Source of the DNA: Methanosarcina sp. MSH10X1
GTDB taxonomy: Archaea > Halobacteriota > Methanosarcinia > Methanosarcinales > Methanosarcinaceae
Assembly: GCF_004099695.1 (NCBI RefSeq)
Contig: NZ_SCHL01000003.1
Location: 1-64,000, forward strand
Length of the DNA: 64,000 nt
Direction: 5' to 3'
In this document: in pieces, positions 38,815-47,431 of the stretch
Layout: every line of letters begins with the position of its first letter
Position numbering within the stretch: the first letter of the stretch is position 1
Notes under the pieces: generated by a model
Told to the model about the DNA's origin: nothing
The model's input: the letters and a program-made list of their open reading frames with translations, nothing else
Database searches by the model: none
Position numbers and translations under genes: made by a program

Positions 38815-38935
38815 GAAAAAAGGAAAAAAGAAAGAGGAAAAGAGAAAAAAGAAAGAGGAAAAGAGAAAAAAGAAAGAGGAAAAGAGAAAAAAGAAAGAGG
38901 AAAAGAGAAAAAAGAAAGAAGAAAAGGGAAAAAGC
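38815..38935. repeat. Purine-only 21-base tandem array
   Basis: About five copies of a 21-base unit AAAAAAGAAAGAGGAAAAGA(G), all A and G on the + strand. The strict strand asymmetry could favour triplex or unwound structures. Translation would give a Lys/Arg/Glu-only repeat, and I do not accept a gene here. Confidence 0.88.
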
Positions 38936-39079
38936 GGACTTTTCTCACAAGAATAAATTGAAAACCATAACTACCACAAACCTATGGTTTTCAATTAATG
39001 CTCAAATACCTCATTGTCAGCCTTTGTCCTTAGTTCAGGGCTAAAGACCGGATTAAGACCGAAGCGTACCTTTCCGTTT

Positions 39080-40891
39080 TTACATCTCAAACCTTGTCAT
39101 AACTCCATGCAGTTCGTCAGTAGGGAGCCTGTAAAACTGAACAAACGAGGGTGACAACTTCTTAATTACGGAAAAGATTCTCCAGACTATATTACTGGTA
39201 AATATATCTTCTACTCCGTAGAAAATTGTTTTTTCATAAATGCCCTGGTCTTTCAGAATCTGTTCGACGTCAACGATTTCCATATATCCTGCTCTTATTT
39301 CAAAAACTTTTAATCCTTTTGCCGGTTCTGCCGTAAACGAGCTTTCTACTCCAAAAGGACTGTCAGACTTAATAATTGAAATAAAAATATTATTTTCGTA
39401 AATAATGTTATTTTTAAACATTACATGGGAAATATATTGAGGAACTCTGGTTATATCCCGTGTAAAGAAAAGTGCAGTCCCTTTAATTTTGTTTTGAGTG
39501 ACATATAGACGATTATATTTCTCAAGAAAATCCTCAGCCTTCATGAGCTTCATCAGTGAATAGAGTCTCTTCTGTCCTGATGTGTATATAATTATGAGGG
39601 AGAAGATAAAGAGTGCTATAATAATGGACCAGTAGCCTCCATGTGGGATTTTGTAGCTGTTTGAGAGAAGGAACACTATGTCGATAAATGTTATAAATAG
39701 CGAAATCGCGGCTTTGGTCATATGCTTTCTGTAATAAAATATCGAGGTCATCAGTATACCTGTTATCGACATAGTTCCCGTAACTGCCAGTCCATATGCA
39801 GCCGCAAGGTTGCTCGATTCTTTAAACAAAAGCATCATAAATAATACAGCGATTAAAAGCATCCAGTTTACTGCACTTATATATATCTGTGACTTAAGTA
39901 CCCCGGAGGTATAATCAATTTTTAGCATTGGCATTACCCGGGTAGTTATTCCCTGATATACTATGGAGAACATGCCGCTTATCATAGCCTGAGAAGCGAT
40001 AATTGTAGCTATAATGCTCAGGATAAGGAATGGGATATATATCAGGTGTGCCTGCTGATTTACCATCTCGAATAACACATTTCTGGAATCCGGATTCCGG
40101 ATAAGAAATGCACCCTGCCCGAGATAATTCAATAACAGTGCTATGAACACGAATCTCCAGGCTTTCAAAATAGGCTCTCTCCCCAGGTGACCCATATCGG
40201 CATATAATGCCTCACCCCCTGTAGCACACAGGATTACTTCCGATAACACAAAAAATCCCGTAATCCCGTTATCCAGGAGAAAACTGATAGCATAATAAGG
40301 ATTAATGGCTTTAAGCACAGCCGGGGTATAAAAAATCGAAGCAATGCCTGAAAATGCAATAACTGCAAACCATAAAACCATTATAGGCCCAAAGACCCAT
40401 GTAATCTTTTCTATTCCTTTACTCTGAATTGAAAAAAGTGCTATTGCAATTGCGCCGGCAATAAGCACAATAACGCCCTGTCCTATATCTTCAAACTCGG
40501 GAATAATCCGCAGTCCTTCGACCGCGCTCAATATACTTATGGCAGGTGTAATCACTCCGTCTCCCATAAGAAAAGATGTCCCTATATACGCTAACAAAGT
40601 GACAAAAGCCACACTTCTACCCGATTTAAGAAGCGGGAGAAGCAGTTCTTTTAAGACGATCGTTCCTCCCTCACCTTTTTTACCCAGGCTCATGGCAAGC
40701 CAGGCATATTCCATGGTCACAAGTATGATAAGTGTCCAGATAATTAAGGACAAAACCCCTATTACGTGGGCTTCTGTAGGTCTTGTTAGGAGGAAAATAA
40801 CTGTCAGGGTATATATAGGACTTGTCCCGATATCTCCAAAAACAAGCCCCATAGAGTTGATTACTCCCCTGAAATTATGGTTACCAGACAT
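39080..40891 (-). CDS. kup: Kup-family potassium transporter
   Basis: The 603-residue protein is a Kup/HAK/KT potassium uptake permease: the N-terminal signature GLVFGDIGTSPIYTL, about twelve membrane helices, conserved LMGDGVITPAISILSAVEGL and ATGGEALYADMGHLG, and a C-terminal cytoplasmic tail of about 150 residues (FFTRDITRVPQYISHVM). It takes up potassium, probably with protons. The ATG has little ribosome binding site (AGAGAATATA). It is divergent from the MATE exporter gene at 41483, with a tandem array in the shared upstream region. Confidence 0.94.
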   Translation of the reverse strand: MSGNHNFRGVINSMGLVFGDIGTSPIYTLTVIFLLTRPTEAHVIGVLSLIIWTLIILVTMEYAWLAMSLGKKGEGGTIVLKELLLPLLKSGRSVAFVTLLAYIGTSFLMGDGVITPAISILSAVEGLRIIPEFEDIGQGVIVLIAGAIAIALFSIQSKGIEKITWVFGPIMVLWFAVIAFSGIASIFYTPAVLKAINPYYAISFLLDNGITGFFVLSEVILCATGGEALYADMGHLGREPILKAWRFVFIALLLNYLGQGAFLIRNPDSRNVLFEMVNQQAHLIYIPFLILSIIATIIASQAMISGMFSIVYQGITTRVMPMLKIDYTSGVLKSQIYISAVNWMLLIAVLFMMLLFKESSNLAAAYGLAVTGTMSITGILMTSIFYYRKHMTKAAISLFITFIDIVFLLSNSYKIPHGGYWSIIIALFIFSLIIIYTSGQKRLYSLMKLMKAEDFLEKYNRLYVTQNKIKGTALFFTRDITRVPQYISHVMFKNNIIYENNIFISIIKSDSPFGVESSFTAEPAKGLKVFEIRAGYMEIVDVEQILKDQGIYEKTIFYGVEDIFTSNIVWRIFSVIKKLSPSFVQFYRLPTDELHGVMTRFEM

Positions 40892-41110
40892 ATTATATTC
40901 TCTGTGTTTTGTGATTCATTTGGATAAATCTGTTTTTAACAAAAGATCATAAACGTGTAAACATGAGGCTATAAGTTGCAATTTTCACGTTTAAAAAGAG
41001 TAGAAAAACAAAGAAGATTTATATAACTTTTGACTCGTTATGAAATTATTATTTTTTTACTTAGATTATAAATATTAATTTGAATTTCTGCAAACTTTAT
41101 TACTTAATCC

Positions 41111-41215
41111 GATAGAATAAATATTGCGTATGATAGAATAAATATTGCGTATGATAGAATAAATATTGCGTATGATAGAATAAATATTGTGTATGATAGA
41201 ATAAATATTGCGTAT
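41111..41215. repeat. Five tandem 21-base units between divergent genes
   Basis: GATAGAATAAATATTGCGTAT is repeated five times with one substitution (TTGTGTAT in the fourth). The array lies in the 590-base divergent region between kup (-) and the MATE gene (+), about 220 bases from kup and 270 from the MATE start. The period is two helical turns. No spacers are present, so it is not CRISPR. Confidence 0.92.
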
Positions 41216-41482
41216 ATTTCATTATGCTGGAGATTATTATTCTGTATGTTAAGTCGATTTCCAATCAACTAATTCTGTTTTTTTATTTATCCGTATCCTA
41301 AACCGTACGGATAAATATGTATTTACCCGTAGATATTTCCTTCACTGTATTCAATCCGGGTAAAAAGTGAAAAAATCCGGTAAGTGAGGAAATAGTAAGG
41401 AAATATTAAAGACAGAAGAAACCAGAAAAGAACAGACAAAGGGACTGAAGTTTAGAGATAGCGGGAAAAACGGCGGGAAAAA

Positions 41483-42928
41483 ATGAGCAGGAAGCCATTA
41501 ACCGGAAGCCAAGGAACGGAAGAATACTCAGGGGAAATCAGGGGCGAAAAAGAAGGAATCCTTCAGAAAACAACAGAAGGAGTGAATATTCTCCTCGGAG
41601 ATCCCAGGAAAGCCGTTGTCAAACTCTCAGTTCCCATCATAGTCGCCATGTCAGTACAGACCATATACAGCCTTACCGATACCTTCTGGGTTGCAGGGCT
41701 TGGAGCTGATGCGCTGGCTGCTGTCGGATTTGCGTTTCCCTTTTTTCTGATCCAGATGGCGCTTACAAGCGGGCTGGGAGTTGGCGGGGGATCTGCGATT
41801 TCCAGGCGGATCGGAGCCCGAGATAAGGCAGGCGTGGACAACGTTGCCCTGCATACCTTAGTGATAATGCTTACCCTGACAGTTGCACTTACCGCGCTCG
41901 GACTTGCTTTCGTGGAAGATCTTTTTATGTATAGTGGCGCCGGAGAAACGACAGAACTCGGAGTGGAGTATGCCAGGGTGTTTTTTGCAGGGAGTTTTGT
42001 ATTCTTCTTTACGAATGTGGCAAATTCTATCCTGAGAAGTGAAGGGGATTCAAAAAGAGCTATGCAGTCAATGATTCTTGGCTCAGGCTTAAATGTGATA
42101 CTCGATCCGATTTTTATATATACCCTGGGGTTCGGGATTTCAGGAGCCGCCCTGGCAACAGTCGTCGCTTACGCCAGTTCCGGATTGCTGATGTTCTACT
42201 GGTTCTTCATCAAAAAAGATACTTATGTAGCTTTCAGGTTCAGTTCCTTCAAATTCGACAGGGCGATAGTAAAGGATATTTTCAGGGTAGGAATACCCTC
42301 CTCGGTTGAGCAATTCGCCCTGGCGCTGACCGCACTTATAATGAATGTTATAATTGCTACTGTTAACAGTACGGACGGAGTTGCGGTCTATGCCACAGCC
42401 TGGAGAGTAACAGGCATAGCCGTTACACCCCTGATAGGAATTTCAATATCCATGGTCTCAATTGGCGGAGCTGCTTTCGGGGAAAAGAACTTTAAAAAAG
42501 CCCGAAATGCCTTTCTTTATGCAGTTAAAATCGGTTTTCTGGTAGAAGCCGCAATTGCGGCTCTTGTGTTCATTTTTGCTCCGGAAATCGCCGCAATCTT
42601 TACACAGACTGAGGATGCCGCCCGAATCGCACCTGAGCTGACAAAACTTCTTAAAATAATGACAGTATTCTATCCCGCAGTTGCCTTCGGGATGCTCTCC
42701 GCTTCTTTCTTCCAGGGCGCAGGAAAAGGCACAAGCGCTCTTATAGCTACGCTTTTGCGAAGCCTTGTTATGACCCCCCTCTTTGCCTCACTTTTTGCAT
42801 TCGGATTCGGCTGGGGACTTCCCGGCGTCTGGTGGGGGCTTGTTGCGGGTACTGTGATTGGTTCAATGTTTACTTTTGCATGGGCACAGACCTACCTGAA
42901 CTGTCTGATGAGAGCGGATAAGAATTAA
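41483..42928 (+). CDS. MATE-family multidrug/cation exporter (second copy)
   Basis: The 481-residue protein is a MATE exporter with about twelve helices. It is a close paralogue of the protein at 24417-25877: shared LGDP(R/K)KA, AMSVQTIYSL, GLGADALAA, GGGSAISR and SFFQGAGKG. A hydrophilic N-terminal tail of about 35 residues precedes the first helix. The start is ATG 41483. MarR- and TrmB-type regulator genes follow on the same strand and may respond to the exported compounds. Confidence 0.92.
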   Translation: MSRKPLTGSQGTEEYSGEIRGEKEGILQKTTEGVNILLGDPRKAVVKLSVPIIVAMSVQTIYSLTDTFWVAGLGADALAAVGFAFPFFLIQMALTSGLGVGGGSAISRRIGARDKAGVDNVALHTLVIMLTLTVALTALGLAFVEDLFMYSGAGETTELGVEYARVFFAGSFVFFFTNVANSILRSEGDSKRAMQSMILGSGLNVILDPIFIYTLGFGISGAALATVVAYASSGLLMFYWFFIKKDTYVAFRFSSFKFDRAIVKDIFRVGIPSSVEQFALALTALIMNVIIATVNSTDGVAVYATAWRVTGIAVTPLIGISISMVSIGGAAFGEKNFKKARNAFLYAVKIGFLVEAAIAALVFIFAPEIAAIFTQTEDAARIAPELTKLLKIMTVFYPAVAFGMLSASFFQGAGKGTSALIATLLRSLVMTPLFASLFAFGFGWGLPGVWWGLVAGTVIGSMFTFAWAQTYLNCLMRADKN

Positions 42929-43176
42929 AGAATCACTGATTTTATTGAAAGTACCGAACCCGAATCATAAAATATAAATAGAATTTAGATATCTAGTAAG
43001 AAATCAAACAATTAGATAATTGAATAATAAGATACTGAACAATACTATTCTGAAGATGAAATTGAAACAACTATGCTCAGGACTCTTCATGTGAGTTCTG
43101 GATTTAAAGATTCATTAGAATTCCTTTCAATTCATCATCTTAATCCAGACTGGAAAAAACCCTGACTGTGATACTA

Positions 43177-43635
43177 ATGAAGGAAGAAAGCATAACCGAA
43201 ACAGTAAAACTTCAGTTTGAAATGGTTCATCTGTTTCATAAAAACTTTGCCAGAATTTTTCACCAAACCGGAAATAGCCCGCATAACCTGAATAAAAACC
43301 AGAATCGAGCAATTATGATCATCGGGGCAATAGATAATATTATGCCTACAACCCTGGGAAAGTGCCTTGATCTTCAGAAGGGAAGCCTCACAAGCATGAT
43401 CGATGCCCTGGAAAGAGAGGGGCTTGTCTGCAGGAAAGGAGACCCCGAGGACCGGAGAAAAACGCTTATTTCTCTCACGGAAGAGGGGAAAGCTTACAGG
43501 GAATGGTTCATGAGAGAACTTGGAAAAAGTGTTTCCGAGATTCTCAGAAGGCTTGGTGAGGATGATATTCTTGCATATCAGGAAAGCCTGAGAACAATGC
43601 TTGCACTACTGAAGAAGCTTGATGAAACCGCCTGA
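43177..43635 (+). CDS. MarR-family transcriptional regulator
   Basis: The 152-residue protein is a MarR-type winged-helix dimer: NRAIMIIGAIDNIMPTTLGK, recognition-helix region LQKGSLTSMIDALEREGLV, wing CRKGDPEDRRKTLISLT, and N- and C-terminal dimerisation helices. MarR proteins commonly repress exporter genes and release on binding lipophilic ligands, which fits the MATE gene upstream. ATG 43177 is preferred (TGTGAT five bases before it) over GTG 43168. Confidence 0.88.
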   Translation: MKEESITETVKLQFEMVHLFHKNFARIFHQTGNSPHNLNKNQNRAIMIIGAIDNIMPTTLGKCLDLQKGSLTSMIDALEREGLVCRKGDPEDRRKTLISLTEEGKAYREWFMRELGKSVSEILRRLGEDDILAYQESLRTMLALLKKLDETA

Positions 43636-43661
43636 GTAAAAAATCGTGCCGGAGGCCTGCA

Positions 43662-44006
43662 ATGCATACCAAACTCATAGGCAAACTCAAGAAACTGGGG
43701 TTTACGGAAAATGAGGCAAAAATCTACGTCGGACTCCTTAGCTTGAATGAAGCTACTGCCCGGGAAATACATGAATTTACCCATGTGCCCAGGCCAAAAA
43801 TTTATTCTGTGCTGGAAAGGATGGCAAAAAAAGGGTATGTGGAAGTCAAAAAAGGAACTCCAGCCTGTTTTAGAAGCATAGACCCTGAAAGGCTGACCGA
43901 AAGGCTCAAAGCTGAATTCCTTTTTTCCCTGAATGAGACCTTAAAAGAACTTAATTCCACAGGCAATCAAAAGACAAACGCTATGAAACTGGAGTCTGCA
44001 CCTTAA
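43662..44006 (+). CDS. Short TrmB-type HTH protein
   Basis: The 114-residue protein consists only of the TrmB N-terminal winged helix and a short helix: KKLGFTENEAKIYVGLLSL, then HVPRPKIYSVLERMAKKGYVE, FRSIDPERLTERLK. The C-terminal ligand domain of full-length family members (present in the regulator at 21732) is missing, so it is either a short DNA-binding adaptor or a truncated gene. It starts 26 bases after the MarR gene and is probably co-transcribed. Confidence 0.8.
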   Translation: MHTKLIGKLKKLGFTENEAKIYVGLLSLNEATAREIHEFTHVPRPKIYSVLERMAKKGYVEVKKGTPACFRSIDPERLTERLKAEFLFSLNETLKELNSTGNQKTNAMKLESAP

Positions 44007-44755
44007 AGCGTATAAATCTTAGCTTTTGGGAGTGTTTTCCTGGAAGGCATAAATCCAGGAAATAAAATTCTGCTCTCGGTTAAAAATGAAAACCGGGTCT
44101 CATTCAGAATTTTTATCTTATTTTAAACTTATTTATAAAACTTGGTTGTATAAAGCCACCCAGCCTGAAGAGATTGCCAGATAAACTGCATTAATAAACG
44201 AACTTTTTTTCCAATCAAAAAGCATTAAACGCCTTTGCTTTTAATTTGTTGTCTACAAACCGAGTCTTTGGAAAGCCAATAGGATAGGGTATGCTTCGGG
44301 ATATCCGCTCAATTTAAAGAAATAGCAGTATTCTCAAACAGGATTTCCATAGCATAGAATTCCATCCCGTTTCTGTTCTCCGGCGCCAGGAAAGTTGATT
44401 TTAAAATGGAAGGTTCAGCTCCATCCCCACCTGGAAGAACACTGCTCTTGACCCTCTGCGCTGCCGGGAATAACTGTATTTCAGAACAAAACGCTGCCAT
44501 CGATATTATAAGAAAGCCAGATTCATGAATTCGAATCCAGACTCTTGATGAGGAAGATTTTAAATAAATAATGTGAGATGGTCATAAGCGCAAAGCCAAT
44601 ATATTCAATTTTGCATACGTAGCTGGGCTCTATAAAGTACCAGCACTCAAAACCAGATACGCTTTTAAAAATGCAACTGGCTCAATATATTATTTTAATT
44701 ATGATAAAGTGTGGACAGTGTAACTAGATAGTAAAAACATGGATATTGAGTGGAA
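44007..44755. other. Long intergenic region
   Basis: About 750 AT-rich bases. A 63-codon open frame at 44309-44500 (-) has no ribosome binding site and matches nothing I know, so it is not accepted. The last 60 bases hold the promoter of the following gene, with ATATTATTTTAATTATG as the AT-rich core. Confidence 0.4.
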
Positions 44756-46618
44756 ATGAAGACAAAAAGACAAAAACTGATAGCCATACTTCTCGTAGCT
44801 AGCCTGATAGCATTCATACCCCTTGTATCAGCAGCTCCTTCAGGAACATCAGAAACCACAGTAGTAGAAGCCGCAAAAAGCTGGCTTGGGGTCAAATCCG
44901 TACATGGCGGCAGCAACAGATCGGGCATTGACTGCTCTCACCTGGTATTTGAAATTTACAAACAGGCCGGAGCCAGCGACATAGTGTTCCAAACTGTACC
45001 CAATATGAAAAAGAATTCGAATTATGTTAATACAACTTCTCCTACCCCGGGAGATATAATCTTCTGGAAAAAAGACATCACAAAAAACAACAGAACCTAC
45101 TGGCTTGTAAGCCATGTGGGAATATACATCGGAAATGAACAGTTCATAGACACGTCTTTTGATACGAAAACAGTTGCCATAGAAAGTGTTAGCGGTGTGT
45201 ATAAGGACGGAATGCCGTATTATGCAAAGTGGATCACTGACGGAGATAAAACGAGTACAAAGGAAGAACCTGTAATTGCCAATAATAGCGGTCCAAATGC
45301 CAATAATAGCGGTCCAAAGCTGCCAGTCGCTGCATTCTCTGTATCCCCTACCTCTGGAAAAGCACCACTGGAAGTAGCATTTACCGACAGCAGTACAGGT
45401 GCAACTTCCTGGGCCTGGGACTTTGGAGATGGAAGTGCTTCAACCGAACAGAATCCAGCGCACAATTATCTTTCAGAAGGAAACTATATCGTTGTCCTGA
45501 CCGCAAACAATGAAAGTGGCTCGAGCTCAAAAACTTTAAATATAGTTGTACAGGCAGAGCGGAGTCAAGAAGGTGTGCAGGCAGAACCTGTGCGGGGAAC
45601 ACAGAGCCAGGAAAAAATTGTTCTTTTAGCAGACTTTAATGCAGATCCTGCCTTCGGCTATGCTCCCCTTTCGGTTCAGTTTACGGACCTATCCCGAAAC
45701 GCAACAGCCTGGAACTGGGATTTCGGAGACGGAGAAAGTTCAACCGACCGAAATCCAGCGCATACCTATTACTCAGCAGGAAACTATAATGTCAACCTGA
45801 TGGTGAGCAATGGAACCGAAATTGCCTCAAAAATTAGTACAATAAATGTGATGGAGGAAAGCGGTTCCAGCGACAGTAGCAGTGGAAGCAGCAGCAGTGG
45901 CGATAGCAGCAGTGGCGGCGGCAGACATCACAGTTCTGGCGGTGGAGGCGGCAGTGGCGGATCTCCCGAGCCTGCGAAGAACGTCCGGGTAAAAGAGATC
46001 TCACAGATCTTTATTCCCAATGGAAAGGATGTAAGTTTTAATTTTATAAAGAACGAAACCTGTATTGAATCAATAACTTTCCGATCAACAAAAACCGCCG
46101 GAAAAACCACTACAATAGTAGAGGAACTGAAAAATAAATCAAGCCTGATTCCCGGGCTTCCTGAAGGTATAGTCTACAGGTCATTCAATATCTGGCTCGG
46201 AAATGGCGGTTATGGCAACTCAAAAAGCATTGAAAATGCATCTGTAAATTTTAAAGTCAATACCTCATGGGTACATGAGAATAATATAAACAGGTCATCT
46301 GTTGTGTTGAATAAGTATGATGACAGGAAAGAAGAATGGGTGAAGCTGCCAGTGAAACTTACAGGTGAAGATTATCAGTTTTTGCATTTTACAGCAAACG
46401 TGCCCGGTTATTCTTCCTTCGCAATAACCTGTGCAGAAGATGAACGCAATACAATGGCTGCAGAGCCTGCTAAAACCGCTACTAACGGTACTGCAGGAAG
46501 TAATGCAAGCACGGTTGAAAACAAAATTCCCGAAGAAAACAAAAACGCTCCGGGATTCAGTATAATTAGCGGGATTGTATGTTTAGTCTTTATCTTCTTG
46601 CATAGTAAAAAAAGATAA
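44756..46618 (+). CDS. Secreted NlpC/P60-PKD-PKD-PGF-pre-PGF protein with PGF-CTERM anchor
   Basis: The 620-residue protein has a signal peptide (LIAILLVASLIAFIPLVSA), an NlpC/P60 cysteine-peptidase domain with the catalytic Cys in SGIDCSHLVF and His in VSHVGIYIGN, and two PKD domains (WAWDFGDGSASTEQNPAH; WNWDFGDGESSTDRNPAH). A Ser/Gly-rich linker with HH follows, then a PGF-pre-PGF domain (about residues 410-560), and finally APGFSIISGIV...KKR, the archaeosortase signal. ATG 44756 follows GAGTGG; GTG 44750 is possible. Methanosarcina has no murein, so its substrate is unclear: a surface polysaccharide-peptide, or foreign cell walls. Confidence 0.88.
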   Translation: MKTKRQKLIAILLVASLIAFIPLVSAAPSGTSETTVVEAAKSWLGVKSVHGGSNRSGIDCSHLVFEIYKQAGASDIVFQTVPNMKKNSNYVNTTSPTPGDIIFWKKDITKNNRTYWLVSHVGIYIGNEQFIDTSFDTKTVAIESVSGVYKDGMPYYAKWITDGDKTSTKEEPVIANNSGPNANNSGPKLPVAAFSVSPTSGKAPLEVAFTDSSTGATSWAWDFGDGSASTEQNPAHNYLSEGNYIVVLTANNESGSSSKTLNIVVQAERSQEGVQAEPVRGTQSQEKIVLLADFNADPAFGYAPLSVQFTDLSRNATAWNWDFGDGESSTDRNPAHTYYSAGNYNVNLMVSNGTEIASKISTINVMEESGSSDSSSGSSSSGDSSSGGGRHHSSGGGGGSGGSPEPAKNVRVKEISQIFIPNGKDVSFNFIKNETCIESITFRSTKTAGKTTTIVEELKNKSSLIPGLPEGIVYRSFNIWLGNGGYGNSKSIENASVNFKVNTSWVHENNINRSSVVLNKYDDRKEEWVKLPVKLTGEDYQFLHFTANVPGYSSFAITCAEDERNTMAAEPAKTATNGTAGSNASTVENKIPEENKNAPGFSIISGIVCLVFIFLHSKKR

Positions 46619-46990
46619 AGCAATATAAATTATAGTAGGGTGTGAGGGTTAATGATCTAATTCTGGCAGGCGGGCTAATCCGCCTTTTGTAACCGGAACG
46701 GAGAACTACCCTCAGGCTTACCGCCTCTATTATACCCGATCCCGGGGAACTTTCTTTAATCGAGACCCGATCTGGCAATACCCACTATCGTTACTGAACC
46801 CCTCCTTTTTGAGTTCACCCGGACCTGACTTTTTACTGGAATAAAGCTTTTCTTTCTTTTAAACTGCAAACAGCGGTTTTTAGTTCATTTAAACAACTAT
46901 TTATTATGCACAGGTAAAAGAGCCTGCTTAACCATAACAGAATTGAGAGAAAACTCAGAATGAAACCTGAAAGTTTCAGAGGGAAAGATA
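46619..46990. other. Intergenic, nothing recognised
   Basis: About 370 bases between the NlpC/P60 gene and yjbQ. Some GC-rich stretches (46670-46760) contain no convincing coding frame or stem. The promoter of yjbQ is probably near ACTATTTATTATGC (about 46898). Confidence 0.35.
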
Positions 46991-47386
46991 GTGAAACTTA
47001 AAATTGAGACTTCCATGCGCGTTGAACTTATAGACATTACTTCAGAAATCCAGGAAGAAATAAGAAAGAGCGAAATATCTGAAGGCATATGCCTTATCAG
47101 CACGCAGCATACTACCGCGGGCATAATAATAAACGAGAATGAAAGAGGGCTAAAAGAAGATATCCTGAATCTTTTAAACAAGCTGGTGCCCGCAGGCGCG
47201 GGATACAGCCATGACCGCATAGATAACAATGCCGATTCCCACCTCAGGGCTGTACTGCTTGGAGCAAGCGAGGCGCTGCCTGTTTCGGGAGGAAAGCTTG
47301 AGCTTGGAACCTGGCAGAGAATTTTTTTTGCAGAAATGGACGGGCCAAGATTCAGGACCGTAAATATTACGCTTTTAAGGGCTTAA
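46991..47386 (+). CDS. YjbQ (UPF0047) family protein
   Basis: The 131-residue protein is a complete YjbQ-family barrel with the conserved STQHTTAGIIINENE, DNNADSHLRAVLLG and LGTWQRIFFAEMDGPR motifs. Family members show weak thiamine-phosphate synthase activity, but the main role is unsettled. The start is GTG 46991. It is convergent with purF, 45 bases away. A ThiD-ThiN gene lies 2.5 kb further on, so a thiamine link is possible but not shown by operon structure. Confidence 0.9.
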   Translation: MKLKIETSMRVELIDITSEIQEEIRKSEISEGICLISTQHTTAGIIINENERGLKEDILNLLNKLVPAGAGYSHDRIDNNADSHLRAVLLGASEALPVSGGKLELGTWQRIFFAEMDGPRFRTVNITLLRA

Positions 47387-47431
47387 TACAGCAAGGATCA
47401 AAAATAATGAAAGAATAGTGAGGGAAGTTCC

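Noticed and set aside
38781-39044. 87-codon Lys/Arg/Glu-rich frame
   Set aside because: It is explained by the purine-only 21-base array; composition is extreme and the flanks show no family similarity.
44309-44500. 63-codon frame on - strand
   Set aside because: No ribosome binding site, no recognisable family, isolated in AT-rich DNA; left out for lack of support.
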